This document shows positions 44,312 through 52,071 of a DNA stretch of 64,000 nt, one piece after another. Location: NCBI GenBank assembly GCA_025451235.1, contig JANWKT010000014.1:186001-250000 (forward strand), written 5' to 3'. Source of the DNA: Flavobacteriales bacterium. GTDB taxonomy: Bacteria > Bacteroidota > Bacteroidia > CAIKAF01. The notes under the pieces are model-generated. The model made no database searches and had not been told where the DNA came from. It saw only the letters and a list, made by a program, of their open reading frames with translations. Position 1 is the stretch's first letter. Each line of letters starts with the position of its first letter. The position numbers and the translations under genes are program-made.

Positions 44312-45706
44312 TTAGAAGTTAAGCACAGTATTGGTAGCAGTATCCAATAGTTTTTTTACCGATGCTTCGTCCTTACTCTCTGCATATACCCTTAATACCG
44401 GTTCGGTACCTGAGGCACGGATGAGTAACCATTGATCATTTTCGAAATGGTATTTATACCCATCCATATCTTCTGTTTTTAAAACCTGGTAGTTTCCGAA
44501 GGATGGAATACCCTCTTTGCATTTTGCAAGCACACGTTGTTTCAATTCCTCGGTTATATGCAGATCATTCCTGTCGTATTTAAATGAACCCACAATTTCA
44601 TACACTTCTTCGATTAATTCAGCCAGGGTCTTTCCGGTCTTGGCCATAAATTCCCAAATGATCAATCCCATCCATATCCCATCTCTTTCGGGAATATGAC
44701 CTTTGATGGCAATTCCCCCACTTTCTTCACCCCCTAATAAAACATCCTCGTTTAAAATATAACCTGTAATATGTTTAAACCCAATCTTGGTGGTAGTTTG
44801 CTCGAGTCCGTAATGCTTGCAAAGTTTGCTTATTTTTTCGGTGGTAGAAAATGCAGTTACCACTTTACCGGTTTGATTTTTATATTTTACCAGGTAATGG
44901 ATGAGCAATAAAATAATATGGTGCGAATCGATAAAATTTCCTTGGTCATCAAACAAGCCGATCCTATCCGCATCTCCATCGGTAGCTAATCCGCAATCGA
45001 TTGCTTCGGATATTTTAATAAAATCGGCAAATTCTTGGAGGTTCCTTAAAATAGGTTCAGGAGCCGTACCGTTGAATCCAGGATTAGGATCACAATGCAG
45101 CAATTCTATTTCGGGGAATAATTCGTTCATTACCGACATGCCTGCTCCATACATGGCATCGTATCCCCATTGAAAATCAGAATTGTAAATGGTATCCAGA
45201 TCGAAAGAAGCCTTTACATGATCGATATACATTTTCTGAAGATCTATCTTGACAAATTTTTCGTTGTTCTCTAATGATATACCGGAGGTATAGGAAATAC
45301 TTTCCGGGATCATCATTTCAATATCCGAAATATCTTCTGGTAACAAGGGTCCGCCATAATTTCCTTTTAATTTATATCCGCTGTATTCAGGAGGATTATG
45401 GGAGGCAGTGATCACAATTCCAAGGTCGGCATTTTGCCTTAAGGTGCCCAAGGATACCATAGGAGTGCTTACAAAAACATCGCTATAATATACTTTAATC
45501 CCATTCGCTATAAAAACTTTTGAAGCTTCTTCTAAAAACAATTTGCCGGCAAACCTGCAATCATGACCAATAACAATGGCTGGATAGTTATTTTTTTTCT
45601 TCAGCCATTTGCAAACGGCCTCCGTAACTCTTTTAACATTGTCGACCGTAAAATCTTTAGCAATGATGGCTCTCCATCCGTCGGTCCCAAATTGAATCTT
45701 ATACAT
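44312..45706 (-). CDS. Phosphoglucomutase/phosphomannomutase family protein
   Basis: The 464-residue phosphohexomutase interconverts hexose-1- and 6-phosphates. It has the phosphoserine loop TASHNPPEYSGYK, the metal-binding DGDADRIGLFD, the sugar-specificity loop GGEESGG, and the phosphate-binding RASGTEPVLRVY. Whether glucose, mannose or glucosamine is the substrate cannot be read off. A -7 box lies at 45726-45733. Confidence 0.94.
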   Translation of the reverse strand: MYKIQFGTDGWRAIIAKDFTVDNVKRVTEAVCKWLKKKNNYPAIVIGHDCRFAGKLFLEEASKVFIANGIKVYYSDVFVSTPMVSLGTLRQNADLGIVITASHNPPEYSGYKLKGNYGGPLLPEDISDIEMMIPESISYTSGISLENNEKFVKIDLQKMYIDHVKASFDLDTIYNSDFQWGYDAMYGAGMSVMNELFPEIELLHCDPNPGFNGTAPEPILRNLQEFADFIKISEAIDCGLATDGDADRIGLFDDQGNFIDSHHIILLLIHYLVKYKNQTGKVVTAFSTTEKISKLCKHYGLEQTTTKIGFKHITGYILNEDVLLGGEESGGIAIKGHIPERDGIWMGLIIWEFMAKTGKTLAELIEEVYEIVGSFKYDRNDLHITEELKQRVLAKCKEGIPSFGNYQVLKTEDMDGYKYHFENDQWLLIRASGTEPVLRVYAESKDEASVKKLLDTATNTVLNF

Positions 45707-45725
45707 ATTTTTTAATAATGCTGGG

Positions 45726-45733
45726 CAAAGATA
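45726..45733 (-). promoter_or_regulatory. -7 box of the phosphoglucomutase gene
   Basis: On the minus strand this reads TATCTTTG, 19 nt before the ATG at 45706. Confidence 0.5.
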
Positions 45734-45754
45734 AGTTTTTTTTATTCTGATCTT

Positions 45755-45846
45755 GGCAGGATGCTGCCTTCAGGCTGCCTGAGTGCCCGCCTGCTGCGGG
45801 CAGCTGCAGGCGGCGCCTGTCAGACCTGCAGGCCATCAGCACCTGC
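45755..45846. repeat. GC-rich repeat island
   Basis: This segment is much richer in G+C than its surroundings, with overlapping inverted units (GCCCGCCTGCTGCGGGC, CTGCAGGC / GCCTGCAG). It sits between the phosphoglucomutase promoter and the end of the thioredoxin-like gene and codes for nothing recognisable. Confidence 0.6.
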
Positions 45847-45861
45847 AGTTTCGTGCTTCCA

Positions 45862-46281
45862 TTATTTTTTTACAAAAGCCAGGAAGTTTTCGGTTTTTAA
45901 ATAGCCAAGTCCCACTTCTCTAACAGACCCATCTTTCTCCAGAATGATATAAGCAGGAAAGGATTGGATACCATATTTGCTGGCGATAAAGGTGCCTTCT
46001 CCTTTTTCCATATCATAAGTAAGATTAATATAGTTGGCATTCATATAATCCGAAACTTCTTTTTCCAATAAAGTGGATTTTTCCATTTTACGACAATATC
46101 CACACCAATCAGTATGGCAATAAATAAATATAGGTTTATGTTGTTTGCTTGCTTCCGCCATTGCCTGATCCAGATTTCCGGTAAAATATTGGATCCCGGT
46201 TCCTGGATTTTTGGGGCGGGGGGTACAAGCCACAAATAAAGCTGTGCAAACAATAAATAAGGTAAATATTTTTGCTTTCAT
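45862..46281 (-). CDS. Thioredoxin-fold lipoprotein
   Basis: The 139-residue protein has a lipobox (ALFVAC, Cys19) and a thioredoxin fold with active site WCGYC (HTDWCGYCRKME), so it should act on disulfides in the periplasm, facing the membrane. The cis-Pro region is SFPAYIILEKDG. The -7 box at 46289 supports the ATG at 46281. Confidence 0.9.
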   Translation of the reverse strand: MKAKIFTLFIVCTALFVACTPRPKNPGTGIQYFTGNLDQAMAEASKQHKPIFIYCHTDWCGYCRKMEKSTLLEKEVSDYMNANYINLTYDMEKGEGTFIASKYGIQSFPAYIILEKDGSVREVGLGYLKTENFLAFVKK

Positions 46282-46288
46282 GTAACCA

Positions 46289-46296
46289 CAAAGTTA
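46289..46296 (-). promoter_or_regulatory. -7 box of the thioredoxin-like lipoprotein gene
   Basis: On the minus strand this reads TAACTTTG, 7 nt before the ATG at 46281. Confidence 0.5.
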
Positions 46297-46349
46297 GCCA
46301 ATAATCATACGAAATGTTGGTGGGAAATGGTCTTTAGATTTTTTTACGA

Positions 46350-46434
46350 TTTGCGGCAGCGCTGCATAGGGCTTGGTCTGGGAAGAGCCGAGACGGCAGC
46401 GAAGCGTACCCCGGAGCATAGCGTTAGTCCGCCC
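46350..46434. repeat. Dispersed repeat next to the malic enzyme stop
   Basis: The sequence includes GGCAGCGCTGC, GCCGAGACGGC and GCGAAGCGTACCCCGGAGC. The last resembles GAAGCGATACCCCGGAAGC at 6275-6293. It runs up to the malic enzyme stop codon (46434-46436 on the plus strand). Confidence 0.55.
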
Positions 46435-47624
46435 TAAGCTAACCTATCTTCATCCTTAATGGCATCCTGAACGGCCAATGCAACTTCGTGTGCCACTCTT
46501 AAATTCAGGGTAGACGGTACTACTTTATCCAACGCCATGTTGTAAACACTGTTAGCAATTGCTTGTGCAGCTGCTAACTTCATGGCTGTGGTAATTCTTT
46601 TTGCTTTTCCATCCAATGCCCCTCTAAATATTCCTGGAAATGCCAATACATTATTGATCTGGTTGGGTAGATCACTTCTACCTGTACCCACAATGGCTGC
46701 TCCTCCTTTTAATGCCTCTTCGGGCATGATCTCTGGAACAGGATTGGCCAATGCGAAAATGATGGATTCTTTGTTCATAGTCCGGATATCATCGGCTGTT
46801 AGAAGATTGGCCTGGCTTACACCAATAAATACATCCGCACCTCTTAAAGCATCTTGAACGGTTCCTTTTGTATTGTTAGGATTGGTCCAGCTTAATATTT
46901 CTTTTTTAGTATCATTTAAGTCGTCTCTGTCTTTATGTACCACCCCTTTTGTATCGCAAAGGATCACTTCTTTTACGCAAATGGCCGGATCGTTAGATTC
47001 TGCAGCAGTAGCACTACGCAATAATTTAGCGATGGCAATACCTGCTGCCCCGGCCCCATTGATCACAATTTTCAGGTCTTTTAAATCGCGGTTAAGCAGC
47101 TTGCAGGCATTAATGATCCCCGCTAATACCACTACAGCTGTTCCATGCTGGTCATCATGAAAAACCGGAATTCCCAGATCCTGCAATCTATCCTCTACCT
47201 CAAAACATCTTGGAGCCGAAATATCTTCCAGGTTAATCCCTCCGAATACGGGAGATATTAATCGAATGGTTTCAATCAATTTTTCTGTTTCCTGGGTGTC
47301 GATACAAATAGGAAATGCATCAATACCGGCGAATTTTTTAAACAACATGGCTTTTCCTTCCATTACTGGAATGGAGGCGGAGGCACCTATATTACCCAAG
47401 CCCAACACTGCACTTCCATCAGATACCACCGCTACTGTATTTCTTTTGATCGTATATTTCCAAACATCCATTGGATTAGCCGCAATGCGTAAGCAAGGCT
47501 CTGCTACTCCGGGGGAATATAGGAGGGCAAGGTCTTCCTTGCTTTGAATATCCATTTTGGGTTGAATGCGGATCTTGCCGCGAAGTTTTTCATGAAGAAA
47601 AAGTGACTGTTCGAAATAATCCAT
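46434..47624 (-). CDS. NADP-dependent malic enzyme (short form)
   Basis: The enzyme decarboxylates malate to pyruvate, making NADPH. The 396-residue protein has LLYSPGVAEPCL, the catalytic Lys in VMEGKAMLFKKF, FHDDQHGTAVV and the Rossmann motif GAGAAGIA. It lacks the C-terminal phosphotransacetylase-like domain of long bacterial malic enzymes. A -7 box lies at 47645-47652. Confidence 0.94.
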   Translation of the reverse strand: MDYFEQSLFLHEKLRGKIRIQPKMDIQSKEDLALLYSPGVAEPCLRIAANPMDVWKYTIKRNTVAVVSDGSAVLGLGNIGASASIPVMEGKAMLFKKFAGIDAFPICIDTQETEKLIETIRLISPVFGGINLEDISAPRCFEVEDRLQDLGIPVFHDDQHGTAVVVLAGIINACKLLNRDLKDLKIVINGAGAAGIAIAKLLRSATAAESNDPAICVKEVILCDTKGVVHKDRDDLNDTKKEILSWTNPNNTKGTVQDALRGADVFIGVSQANLLTADDIRTMNKESIIFALANPVPEIMPEEALKGGAAIVGTGRSDLPNQINNVLAFPGIFRGALDGKAKRITTAMKLAAAQAIANSVYNMALDKVVPSTLNLRVAHEVALAVQDAIKDEDRLA

Positions 47625-47644
47625 ATAACCAATCTTAAAGTGTG

Positions 47645-47652
47645 CAAAGGTA
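47645..47652 (-). promoter_or_regulatory. -7 box of the malic enzyme gene
   Basis: On the minus strand this reads TACCTTTG, 20 nt before the ATG at 47624. Confidence 0.5.
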
Positions 47653-47766
47653 TATACAAAATTGAGAATCAGCTATGAAGGTTATGCATGCAGAGTATTT
47701 TTAAAGACCAAATGCTGCTGCGAAGCACAAGGGGCATGTTGCTTCGCAATGTAAAAAGGCAAAAAA

Positions 47767-48570
47767 CTAGTATTTTTCAGGGTGATTGGTTTTTTTTGCC
47801 TTTTGCTCTTTGCCTCTTTCGTTTTGGTTTAGCTTATTTAACCCCTGATATTTCCAGAGAGCCTCGCAATATTGCTGCTTTCCAATTTTCCATCCATAAT
47901 ACCCATCCAGGAACCCCCATTTTAGGAAATAATGCCTGATGAACCTTGCATATGCCTTCACATAAACTAATAAAGGAGATATTTTTTTACCCTCTTTATG
48001 TAAATATTCAGCAGCCAAGGCTGAGTATTTTTTTGTTTTTTCAAACAACTCTTCGGTATTTTTATAGCTATAATGTAGCAATTTCCCTTTTAGCGTTAAA
48101 ATATTAGTTGATTGAACCTGTAAGCTCTCATGAACGCCTTTCCCCTGCCATGTCCCTTTTTCCTTTTTGATGAGCCTGATTTTTTTATCCGATGACCAGG
48201 AACCGTATTTTATGTTTTTGTCACCAATAAAGGAGGTCCGGCCCAGCACATATCCGTCATACGGAAATCCCTTTTCTTTTTGATCCTGAATATCTTTTTG
48301 CAGGTTATCATCCAACCTTTCATCTGCATCTAATGATAGAACATAAGGATGATTACATTGTGATAATACGAAATTTTTCTGGTCCACGTACCCTTTAAAT
48401 GCATGTGTAATTGTATGCGCTCCTAAGCTCCTGGCTATTTCTATTGTTTTATCGCTGGATCCCGAGTCTACCACGATGATTTCGTCGGCCACTTTCAACA
48501 CAGTTTTGATACAGGCTTCTATATGGGCTTCTTCATTTAAAGTGATAATAGCAACAGAAAGTTTACTCAT
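47767..48570 (-). CDS. Family 2 glycosyltransferase
   Basis: The 267-residue GT-A enzyme has SVAIITLNEEAHIEACI, the nucleotide-binding VVDSGSSDKTIEIA and the metal-binding LSLDADERL. Proteins of this kind act in LPS-core or surface-glycan synthesis (WaaE/KdtX-like); the acceptor is unknown. The C-terminal helices (KAYARFIRHYFLKWGF) are membrane-associated in character. It follows tsaC by 4 nt, so they are cotranscribed. Confidence 0.88.
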   Translation of the reverse strand: MSKLSVAIITLNEEAHIEACIKTVLKVADEIIVVDSGSSDKTIEIARSLGAHTITHAFKGYVDQKNFVLSQCNHPYVLSLDADERLDDNLQKDIQDQKEKGFPYDGYVLGRTSFIGDKNIKYGSWSSDKKIRLIKKEKGTWQGKGVHESLQVQSTNILTLKGKLLHYSYKNTEELFEKTKKYSALAAEYLHKEGKKISPLLVYVKAYARFIRHYFLKWGFLDGYYGWKIGKQQYCEALWKYQGLNKLNQNERGKEQKAKKTNHPEKY

Positions 48571-48574
48571 GGGG

Positions 48575-49531
48575 TCATTTTTCGGCAGCGGAACGTTTTA
48601 TTCGATCGTTAATAGAAACTCCAATGCCCGATTCCGGAACCATTTCTATAAATATTCGCACCAATCCTTTTCTATCCAGCAGTCGCAAGCCTGCATATAA
48701 TCTTCTGGCCGCTTCAAACAGATCACCTTTTTCTGAAAGGATGAATTTATTTTTTACCTGCATCCCCTTCGGTAATTCTTTCCAGGCAATATAACCTTCA
48801 TTATCCCTTATTTCTCTAATAAACCGGGTAATGATCTCCACATCTGCATTCGGTGAATAATGGGAGGTGAGCATTCCCGGTGCTTTGGGATTGGAAACAC
48901 TATGGTTTTGAGTTCTTACCTCCCCACAAACTTCAACGATCATTTCTTCGGTCACCGCTCCTTTGCGATAAATAACCGGTATGCCCTTCTCAAACCCCAC
49001 AATGGTTGACTCAATTCCAACTTGCGATTCACCGCCATCCAAAATATAAGGGATTTTATCCCTTAATTGGTCGAATACGTGCTCAGCCGTGGTAGGCGAA
49101 ACATAGCCGAAAGGGTTAGCACTTGGGGCGGCCAAGGGGAAATTGAGCATTTCAAGTAGTTGAAGGGTAAGGTCATGCTGCGGAACCCGAAGTCCTACGG
49201 TATCAAGTCCTGAGGTAACTTCGTAAGGGATTTCTTTTCTTTTAGGTAAAACAAGGGTCAAGGGACCAGGCCAAAACCTCCTGGCCAGCATTTCAGCATT
49301 CTCCGGAAACTCCGTTACCCATTTCATGGCAGACCTCATCGAATCTACATGTACGATCAAAGGATCAAATTCAGGGCGGTCCTTGATTTTAAAAATTTGA
49401 GCAGCAGCGCTTTTATCAAGTGCATTGGCAGCCAGACCGTATACGGTTTCCGTAGGAATAGCTACGCATTTTCCATCATTCAAAAGCTGGGCGGCCAGTT
49501 CCAGGTCCGTATCAATTAATGCCTGCATCAT
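48575..49531 (-). CDS. L-threonylcarbamoyladenylate synthase (Sua5/YrdC type)
   Basis: The enzyme makes the threonylcarbamoyl-AMP used for the t6A37 modification of ANN-decoding tRNAs. The 318-residue protein has a YrdC domain (IPTETVYGLAANALD, SANPFGYVSPTTAEHV) and the C-terminal Sua5 domain joined by a KAPGMLTSHYSP linker. Two adjacent ATGs (49531, 49528) are possible starts. It shares an intergenic region with pheT and is followed by a glycosyltransferase gene. Confidence 0.94.
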   Translation of the reverse strand: MMQALIDTDLELAAQLLNDGKCVAIPTETVYGLAANALDKSAAAQIFKIKDRPEFDPLIVHVDSMRSAMKWVTEFPENAEMLARRFWPGPLTLVLPKRKEIPYEVTSGLDTVGLRVPQHDLTLQLLEMLNFPLAAPSANPFGYVSPTTAEHVFDQLRDKIPYILDGGESQVGIESTIVGFEKGIPVIYRKGAVTEEMIVEVCGEVRTQNHSVSNPKAPGMLTSHYSPNADVEIITRFIREIRDNEGYIAWKELPKGMQVKNKFILSEKGDLFEAARRLYAGLRLLDRKGLVRIFIEMVPESGIGVSINDRIKRSAAEK

Positions 49532-49534
49532 CTA

Positions 49535-49542
49535 CAAATGTA
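49535..49542 (-). promoter_or_regulatory. -7 box of the tsaC-type gene
   Basis: On the minus strand this reads TACATTTG, 3 nt before the ATG at 49531 and 6 nt before the next ATG. Confidence 0.5.
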
Positions 49543-49605
49543 GTAATTTGGGTGAAAATATTATCTTTACCCTCCCTTTTAAAACAGGGGTTTTTAACCG
49601 TAGAT

Positions 49606-52059
49606 ATGAAGATTTCACTCAACTGGCTAAACGAATATTTATCCAAAAAAATATCTGCCGAACAGGCTGAAGAAATTTTAACAAATGTTGGATTGGAAGT
49701 AGAGGGTGTGGAAGTTTTTGAAAGCATTAAAGGTGGATTAGCAGGGGTGGTGGTTGGGGAGGTGAAAGAAAAATCAAAACATCCGGACGCCGATCGTTTA
49801 TCGGTGACTAAAGTGGATATTGGATCGGGAGAACTTTTGCAAATTGTTTGCGGAGCCCCCAATGTTGACGCAGGTCAAAAAGTAATGGTGGCTACGGTAG
49901 GCACCACTTTATATCCTGGTGGAGAAAAACTGGAAATAAAAAAATCCAAGATACGTGGAGTTGAATCTCAAGGAATGATCTGCGCTGAAGATGAAATGGG
50001 AGTTGGAACTTCTCACGATGGAATTATGATATTGCCTGCTGATACAAAAAAAGGAATGCAAGCGTCCCATTATTTTCAAGTGGAGAATGATTATTCACTG
50101 GAATTAAATATTACCCCGAATCGTTGCGATGCTACTTCGCATGTGGGGGTTGCCAGAGATGTAGTGGCTTACCAAAGTCTACAAGACCCCACCGCAAAAT
50201 TGAGTTATCCTCCAACGCCTACTTTGAAAAAAGAAACCAATGAGTTGGTTGAGTTGGTGGTTGAAAATGTGGAAGCATGCCCAAGATATTCAGGAATAGT
50301 TGTGAATCATTTGAAGGTTGGACCTTCTCCGCAATGGCTTCAAAATAAGTTATTGGCAGTAGGATTAAGACCTATCAACAACGTAGTGGATATTACCAAT
50401 TTTGTTCAGTTTGAACTAGGTCATCCATTGCATGCTTTTGATTTGGCTAAAGTGGATGGAGGAAAGATCGTGGTAAAAAACGTACCTGCACAAACTCCTT
50501 TCATTACGTTGGATGATATAGAACGAAAACTCAATGCGGATGACCTCATGATCTGCTCCGCCACCAAACCCATGTGTATTGCTGGTATTTTTGGAGGAAA
50601 AGAATCCGGAGTTAGTGGAACTACTACCTCTGTATTTATTGAATCAGCTTATTTTAATCCGGTGTCCATCCGAAAAACAGCCAAAAGTCATGGATTGCAT
50701 ACGGACGCTTCTTTCCGCTTTGAAAGAGGAACGGATCCGAACATTACCATCACCGCAGTTCAAAGAGCTGCCCAATTATTGGTAGAGATCGCCGGAGGTA
50801 AAATAGCTTCTGAAACATTGGATGTTTACCCGAAAAAAATTGAAAATAAAACAGTCACCCTTTCATACACTAAAGTATTTTCTTTATTAGGTATAGAAAT
50901 TGCGAAGGAGAAGATCAAGAGTATCTTGAAGGCGGTTGGAATTGAAATAGAAAAAGAGGGATCCGATGAGCTCCGTTTAAAAATTCCTGCTTATAAGGTG
51001 GATGTAACCCGTGATGTAGATGTGATTGAAGAGATCATCCGCATCTATGGATTCAATGAGATCGAAATTCATCCGGATCTAAAAGCATTTTTCTCTGGTG
51101 CTGGAGTGAAGAGCCATACGGTCTATAGAAGAAAATTAACTGAACAGTTGATTGGAAATGGGTTTTTTGAAATATTGACCAATTCATTGTTGAATTCGAA
51201 ATATCAGGAAAAACTAAACGGAGAGGTTCCCCCGACTACCGTTCATGTTTTAAATCCAATTAGCTCTGAACTGGACATTCTTCGGAATGATTTTATTTAT
51301 TCTGGACTTGAAGTAGTGGCCCATAACCTCAATCATAAATCAACCTCCATTAAGATATTCGAGTTCGGTAAAACCTACCGCTATGCTGATAAAACCGGTG
51401 AGAGCTTCAGAGACCATTATACTGAACAAAACATATTGGGAGTTTGGGAATGTGGCAATGTAAACCGGGAAATGTGGTACGGTAAGGATGAGTCAGCCGA
51501 CTTTTACCATATCAAAGGAGTGGTGGAAACCACCTTGGAGATGCTAAAGGTACCACATCGTTCACCCGCCCAGGTAAAACATCTTTTTTATAAAAACGCC
51601 TTTGCCGTTAGTGGATTTAAGAATGAGGCTGCCCCTTTGGCGGTTTTTGGTGAAGTGAGTTCAGCCTTGCTGAAGATAATGGACATTAAACATCCGGTTT
51701 ATTATGCGGAGTTTAATTGGGACCTCATTTTACAACAGATCCCAGCAAACCATCCTTCTTTTGGTCAGTTGCCTAAATATCCAAGCGTTCGTCGCGATTT
51801 GGCGTTGGTGTTGGATAAACATATTGAATACCTATCCTTAAAAGAAACCTCATTTAAAACAGAAAAACAATTATTACAGGAAGTAAATATTTTTGATGTA
51901 TATGAGGGCAAGGGAATTCCTGAAGGAAAAAAATCATATGCATTGAGTTTTATTTTCCGGGATAAGAACAAAACACTAACAGATGCTGATATCGACAAAT
52001 GCATGCAAAAGTTGATCGATCAGTTTAAAAATGAATTTAACGCAGAAATCAGGTCCTAA
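49606..52059 (+). CDS. pheT: Phenylalanine-tRNA ligase beta subunit
   Basis: PheT forms the alpha2beta2 phenylalanyl-tRNA synthetase. The 817-residue protein has a tRNA-binding EMAP-like domain (residues 40-150), B3/B4 and B5 domains, and a C-terminal ferredoxin-fold anticodon-binding domain (LPKYPSVRRDLALVLD). The ATG at 49606 is chosen because the family starts MKISLNWLNEYL; an ATG at 49519 would add 29 unrelated residues. It is not next to pheS. The AAA+ ATPase gene follows 12 nt later. Confidence 0.97.
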   Translation: MKISLNWLNEYLSKKISAEQAEEILTNVGLEVEGVEVFESIKGGLAGVVVGEVKEKSKHPDADRLSVTKVDIGSGELLQIVCGAPNVDAGQKVMVATVGTTLYPGGEKLEIKKSKIRGVESQGMICAEDEMGVGTSHDGIMILPADTKKGMQASHYFQVENDYSLELNITPNRCDATSHVGVARDVVAYQSLQDPTAKLSYPPTPTLKKETNELVELVVENVEACPRYSGIVVNHLKVGPSPQWLQNKLLAVGLRPINNVVDITNFVQFELGHPLHAFDLAKVDGGKIVVKNVPAQTPFITLDDIERKLNADDLMICSATKPMCIAGIFGGKESGVSGTTTSVFIESAYFNPVSIRKTAKSHGLHTDASFRFERGTDPNITITAVQRAAQLLVEIAGGKIASETLDVYPKKIENKTVTLSYTKVFSLLGIEIAKEKIKSILKAVGIEIEKEGSDELRLKIPAYKVDVTRDVDVIEEIIRIYGFNEIEIHPDLKAFFSGAGVKSHTVYRRKLTEQLIGNGFFEILTNSLLNSKYQEKLNGEVPPTTVHVLNPISSELDILRNDFIYSGLEVVAHNLNHKSTSIKIFEFGKTYRYADKTGESFRDHYTEQNILGVWECGNVNREMWYGKDESADFYHIKGVVETTLEMLKVPHRSPAQVKHLFYKNAFAVSGFKNEAAPLAVFGEVSSALLKIMDIKHPVYYAEFNWDLILQQIPANHPSFGQLPKYPSVRRDLALVLDKHIEYLSLKETSFKTEKQLLQEVNIFDVYEGKGIPEGKKSYALSFIFRDKNKTLTDADIDKCMQKLIDQFKNEFNAEIRS

Positions 52060-52071
52060 AATTACAGAACT

